Shown one piece after another: positions 61,601 to 64,000 of a stretch of 64,000 bases of DNA. How positions within the stretch are numbered: position 1 is the first letter of the stretch; the number at the start of each line of letters is the position of its first letter. The DNA comes from Channa striata. Taxonomy: Eukaryota; Chordata; Actinopteri; Anabantiformes; Channidae. The position numbers and the translations under genes are program-made. The DNA lies in the NCBI GenBank assembly GCA_033026295.1, contig CM065170.1, forward strand, positions 11,996,040-12,060,039, written 5' to 3'. The notes beneath the pieces are model-generated. The model did no database searches and was not told the DNA's origin. It saw nothing but the letters and a program-made list of their open reading frames with translations.

Positions 61601-63261
61601 TTCCTCTTCAATGATTTCCTCCTACTCACACACAGCGCCAAACCGTTCTCCTCCTCAGGAACAGACAAGTTATTCAGCCCAAAGACCAACATACAGCTCA
61701 AGATGTACAAAACAGTAAGAGGCAAAGGAATATGTTATGACTATGGTAATATGGTGTTAAAATACTACCTGCATTAATTATGCATGATAGTTTACCACTG
61801 CCTGTAGCAAATAGGAAAGATGTTTCACTTCTTCTGTCTCATTTCAGTATTGATTCTACAAACTTTTATTTTCCTTTGCTGGGCATCTGTTATTCATGCA
61901 TCACGTTACTTATTTCCCCAGCCCTTGTTTCTGAATGAAGTTTTGGTGAAAACGCCTCCAGACCCCTCCAGTGATGAGCCGCTCTTCCACGTCTCACACA
62001 TTGATCGTGTCTACACACTCAAAACTGAGACATTGAATGAGAGGTACGTACTATGTGCAAAATGACAGTAATGACCCAAGTATACCAGCTGTAGTACTGA
62101 CGTGTTTACTGATTTATTAGGGCGACATGGGTCCAGAAAATCAAAGCAGCATCTGAACATTTTATAGAAACAGAGAAGAAAAAGAGAGAGAAGGCTTACC
62201 AAGGTGAGAACGAGCAGACACAGGGTGTCTACTGTAGAAGAGCTGTATGTGTATTTTGTCCCAACGTTATTTAAAAGATCTGTTGTTTCAGCTGGCGAAA
62301 CGTGTTCTGTGTTTGTTTTAGCACGTTCCCTGAAGACCAGCGGCATCGGCCGACTGCTGGTAACTGTCACCGAGGCTCAGGAGCTCAAGGCCTGTAAACC
62401 CAACGGTTAGCGCCTTTCACCTTTAAAAAATATATACGTATTTACTGAATAGTGCTTTAACAGTTGAATTTAAAAACGTCCATCATTTCCCTGCAGGTAA
62501 AAGTAATCCGTACTGTGAGCTGACGATGGGGGCGCAGTGCTACACCTCACGGCCGATCAGCGACACTCTGAACCCCAAGTGGAACTTCAACTGCCAGTTC
62601 TTTATCAAAGACCTCTACCAGGACGTGCTGTGTATCACGGTGTTTGAGAAAGACCAGTTCTCACCAGATGGTGAGTGGATAGGAAGCACTCACAACAGAC
62701 TCAAACAGATGGATCATTAGACCTGTCCAACTTGCTTTAGAGCAGATTTTGAAGTATTAGACATTTTCCTACAGACTGTTGTCTATGTTCTGAAGTCCTT
62801 TTTCACAGTTCTCTACACTGCCAGTACAGCAAGTGATTTTCATCTGATGAGATTTCTAAAAATAAGACTGGATGACCAGCTGCCAGGGTTCAGTGTCAGA
62901 TTACCTAAAATAAAAGATTTCTGTTTCTAGACTGTGACACAGGCAAAACCTCTAGAGTCCAACTTGTCCATGTCACTAAACCACCTGAATACTGATGCTG
63001 TGTCTCTCTGGTTGTTGCAATCCATGATCCAGTATGCATTTGTGTGTAAATTTCATTTTAAAAATGACTTTTAATAAAATTTAAAAGAATGTTTTGTCTG
63101 CTTCTTTAGATTTCCTGGGTCGCACTGAAGTTCCAGTGGCAACAATTAAGAAAGAGATGGAGAACAAAGGTGCTGCAAACCGCCGTCTACTACTGCACGA
63201 AGTCCCCACCGGGGAAGTTTGGGTCAAGCTAGACCTGCAGCTATATGAACCAGCCAAATGA
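37238..63261 (+). CDS. itsn2: Intersectin-2, long form (EH-EH-coiled coil-5xSH3-DH-PH-C2)
   Basis: This is an endocytic scaffold and Cdc42 exchange factor. Coding exons: 37238-37244, 41716-41808, 41901-41964, 42351-42526, 42930-43142, 44594-44687, 46482-46624, 46948-47011, 47918-48055, 48138-48244, 48337-48599, 48681-48830, 48906-49046, 49146-49233, 49318-49457, 51258-51397, 51539-51980, 53012-53181, 53407-53467, 54581-54813, 54905-54945, 55051-55217, 55457-55490, 55596-55717, 56599-56695, 56953-57144, 59958-60079, 60186-60292, 60625-60808, 60940-61038, 61163-61330, 61502-61714, 61922-62043, 62121-62203, 62322-62405, 62497-62670, 63110-63261. All phases join and total 1,695 residues (human ITSN2 is about 1,697). 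MGSMPNLSI, SLASNSPKTG and ELKACKPNGKSNPYCE favour ITSN2 over ITSN1. Teleosts keep two itsn2 copies; which one this is cannot be told here. Oddities are a 14-residue insertion in SH3B and altered ligand-site residues in SH3D. Confidence 0.97.
39070..39256 (-). repeat. Interspersed teleost repeat, minus orientation
   Basis: 'taaccgcttatcgtgttcag', 'ctggagactatcccagctgt', 'aggaacagcctggacagg' and 'acctacgggcaa' are the complement of the tail half of the repeat at 24051-24350. It lies in the itsn2 intron after the first coding exon. Confidence 0.65.
41716..48055 (+). other. itsn2: itsn2 block encoding the two EH domains and linker
   Basis: EH1 (about residues 7-100) contains GVWAITPEE, QARKFFLQSGLP and the EF-hand loop DMDSDGKMDRLEF. 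EH2 (about 240-335) contains DWAVPQASRLKYRQQFN, MSGYLSG and DVDKDGQLRADEF. Both loops keep the acidic calcium-binding pattern, and the EH2 exons repeat the phase pattern of EH1 (64-nt exon ending in TG before the loop exon). EH domains bind NPF motifs of epsin-type endocytic adaptors. The linker is rich in Ser, Pro and Met and carries SLLDLGSSSS. Confidence 0.9.
46632..46685 (+). repeat. (CA)n microsatellite directly after an itsn2 donor
   Basis: A CA tract of about 27 units starts eight bases after the splice donor of the exon ending at 46624. CA-rich tracts just downstream of donors can bind hnRNP L and change exon use; that effect here is only an inference. Confidence 0.95.
49714..49731 (+). 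repeat. (GATA)n microsatellite
   Basis: A short GATA tract of about four and a half units in an itsn2 intron. Confidence 0.85.
49905..50125 (-). repeat. Dispersed repeat, inverted relative of 14528-14725
   Basis: 'aagttgtgtggaccagc' and 'ctcacaacaacggtac' are the reverse complement of the words in the nbas intron copy, with CCCTAA-like sequence between. It lies in the itsn2 intron between exons 15 and 16, next to a CA microsatellite. Confidence 0.6.
52353..52600. repeat. Diverged tandem duplication, period about 136 bp
   Basis: Two copies starting at 'aatttattagatg' (52353 and 52489) share long words such as 'acagaatagatatccagtag' and 'tattactatttgtaatttta'. Differences are mainly substitutions and a short deletion at the end of the second copy. 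It is inside the itsn2 intron between SH3A exons. Confidence 0.85.
54048..54079 (+). repeat. (CTG)n trinucleotide repeat
   Basis: About ten CTG units with one interruption, in the itsn2 intron before the SH3B exon. It is noncoding in the inferred gene model. Confidence 0.9.
57145..57251 (+). other. itsn2: Possible itsn2 short-form 3' end (read-through stop plus AATAAA)
   Basis: If the donor at 57145 is not used, the frame continues only two residues (DPSQQ then Cys-Glu) to TAA at 57150-57152. AATAAA follows at 57246-57251. Short intersectins are known to end right after SH3E, before the DH domain, so this is a plausible termination site for an SH3-only isoform. No transcript evidence is available here. 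Confidence 0.4.
57356..57400 (+). other. itsn2: Candidate 45-nt cassette exon of itsn2
   Basis: Flanked by CACTCCAG and GTAAGC, this 45-nt segment is a multiple of three, is open in the required phase, and would insert 15 residues (TVESLSMSEHGETDG after Cys) between DPSQQ and CADL. It lies between the SH3E exon and the first DH exon, where intersectin long and short forms diverge. No homologous exon is recalled with certainty. Confidence 0.35.
59958..63261 (+). other. itsn2: itsn2 DH-PH-C2 block (long-form tail)
   Basis: The DH domain (about residues 1210-1400) contains RKRQGYIHELIQTEE, IFVNWRELIMCNTKLLKALR and [20 protein letters not shown], the conserved CR3 helix. The PH domain (about 1421-1550) contains NCLGPRKLLHSGRLYKTKS and WTFLFNDFLLLT. 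The C2 domain (about 1565-1690) contains GIGRLLVTVTEAQELKACK, DTLNPKWNFNCQFF and LLLHEVPTGEVWVKLDLQL. This tail makes long intersectins Cdc42 guanine-nucleotide exchange factors at membranes. Exon phases are all consistent and no inactivating change was seen. Confidence 0.93.
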
Positions 63262-63862
63262 GGAAAAGACATTAGTGAGCTAAACACCCCCTCAGGCACA
63301 GACTTTCATTTTATACTGATAAATATCTTTTGCACAAGCAAAAACAGTCTAAACAGCCTAAAAGTGCCTGATTGTAACAATGCAAGTGATGCCACAAAAA
63401 TAGTCTGAGCCTTTTCTGCTCTAAACTATTCATATTCTTATATTACCTCAAACTGAAAGATGGGGAGACCCTGCCAAAAATGTAGAGTGACACACTGATA
63501 AAGTGCAGTGGTATTTTATTGTGGAACATGGAGTTATTGCTACAAACAAACCAGCTGAAATAGTGAATGTAATAGTCAATTTTTCGTATTCGTCACTTGA
63601 AAATACAATTTGACAAACATTCCTTAATGTCTAGTGATAGGATAATGTAGGATTGATATTTACAAATGTGTCTACGATGCTGTTTTAGACCTACAGGGCA
63701 AATACCGTACATCTGGTCCAACACGCAATGATTTGTTTATACCAGTACAAATTGTTAGCACCCATATACTTGTAAGTGCTATACATCTCTGTTGCACAGT
63801 ACTGCACAATGTGATGTTTAATGTTCACCCTATGGTGTAACCAGGTCAAAATCCAGCAAATC

Positions 63863-63895
<33 letters not shown>

Positions 63896-63899
63896 CACA

Positions 63900-63905
63900 A
63901 ATAAA
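63900..63905 (+). terminator. Likely itsn2 polyadenylation signal (AATAAA)
   Basis: Canonical AATAAA lies about 640 bases after the itsn2 stop, just after a 30-base A tract at 63865-63894. No canonical AATAAA was noticed between the stop codon and this point. Confidence 0.5.
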
Positions 63906-64000
63906 ATGTACATTTAGTTAAAATTTTTCTTTGGAGAATGTCTTGCATTTGTTCTTGCAGAATTTGTGACTAGTTTATCAACACCTTTCGATGGGGGAGT

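Noticed and set aside
1..64000. CRISPR arrays, tRNA or rRNA genes, bacterial operons
   Set aside because: None seen; the sequence is vertebrate, and the regular repeats are dinucleotide microsatellites.

Overview
The window is vertebrate nuclear DNA, most likely from a teleost fish. The evidence is large multi-exon genes with GT-AG introns, CA/TG microsatellites in almost every intron, and relics of DNA transposons and retroelements typical of ray-finned fish. The encoded proteins align almost end to end with human NBAS, DDX1 and ITSN2. All exon boundaries were read by eye from splice signals, phase and recalled family sequence, so single-base errors are possible. The summed phases close for all three genes apart from one real break in ddx1.

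Layout: (1) 1-18,287, minus strand: the 5' part of nbas (15 exons seen, about 448 codons), running off the left edge. It encodes the N-terminal beta-propeller region of a Golgi-to-ER tethering and nonsense-mediated-decay factor. (2) 18,288-18,604: a 317-bp head-to-head promoter with ETS-like and CCAAT motifs. (3) 18,605-about 25,330, plus strand: complete ddx1 (26 coding exons), a SPRY-containing DEAD-box RNA helicase. Its length would be exactly 740 aa if one missing base were present; as written, exon 12 hits an in-frame stop. Its motif II reads DECD instead of DEAD. (4) 24,900-31,600: gene-poor DNA with an orphan CpG/CRE-rich patch, a GIY-YIG retroelement relic, a perfect hairpin, and a decayed coding relic (29.2-30.7 kb) made of at least three copies of an unrecognised repeat. 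(5) 31,690-63,905, plus strand: complete itsn2 (long form, 1,695 aa): EH-EH-coiled coil-five SH3-DH-PH-C2, an endocytic scaffold and Cdc42 exchange factor.

nbas and ddx1 are divergently transcribed housekeeping genes and probably share a promoter; itsn2 is an independent downstream neighbour. Points most worth a second look: the ddx1 frame break and DECD motif; the repeat-built coding relic; two unusual SH3 domains in itsn2 (a 14-residue insertion in SH3B and loss of ligand-site residues in SH3D); a possible 45-nt in-frame cassette exon and a read-through short isoform in itsn2; and a hAT element with nearly intact target-site duplication inside nbas.
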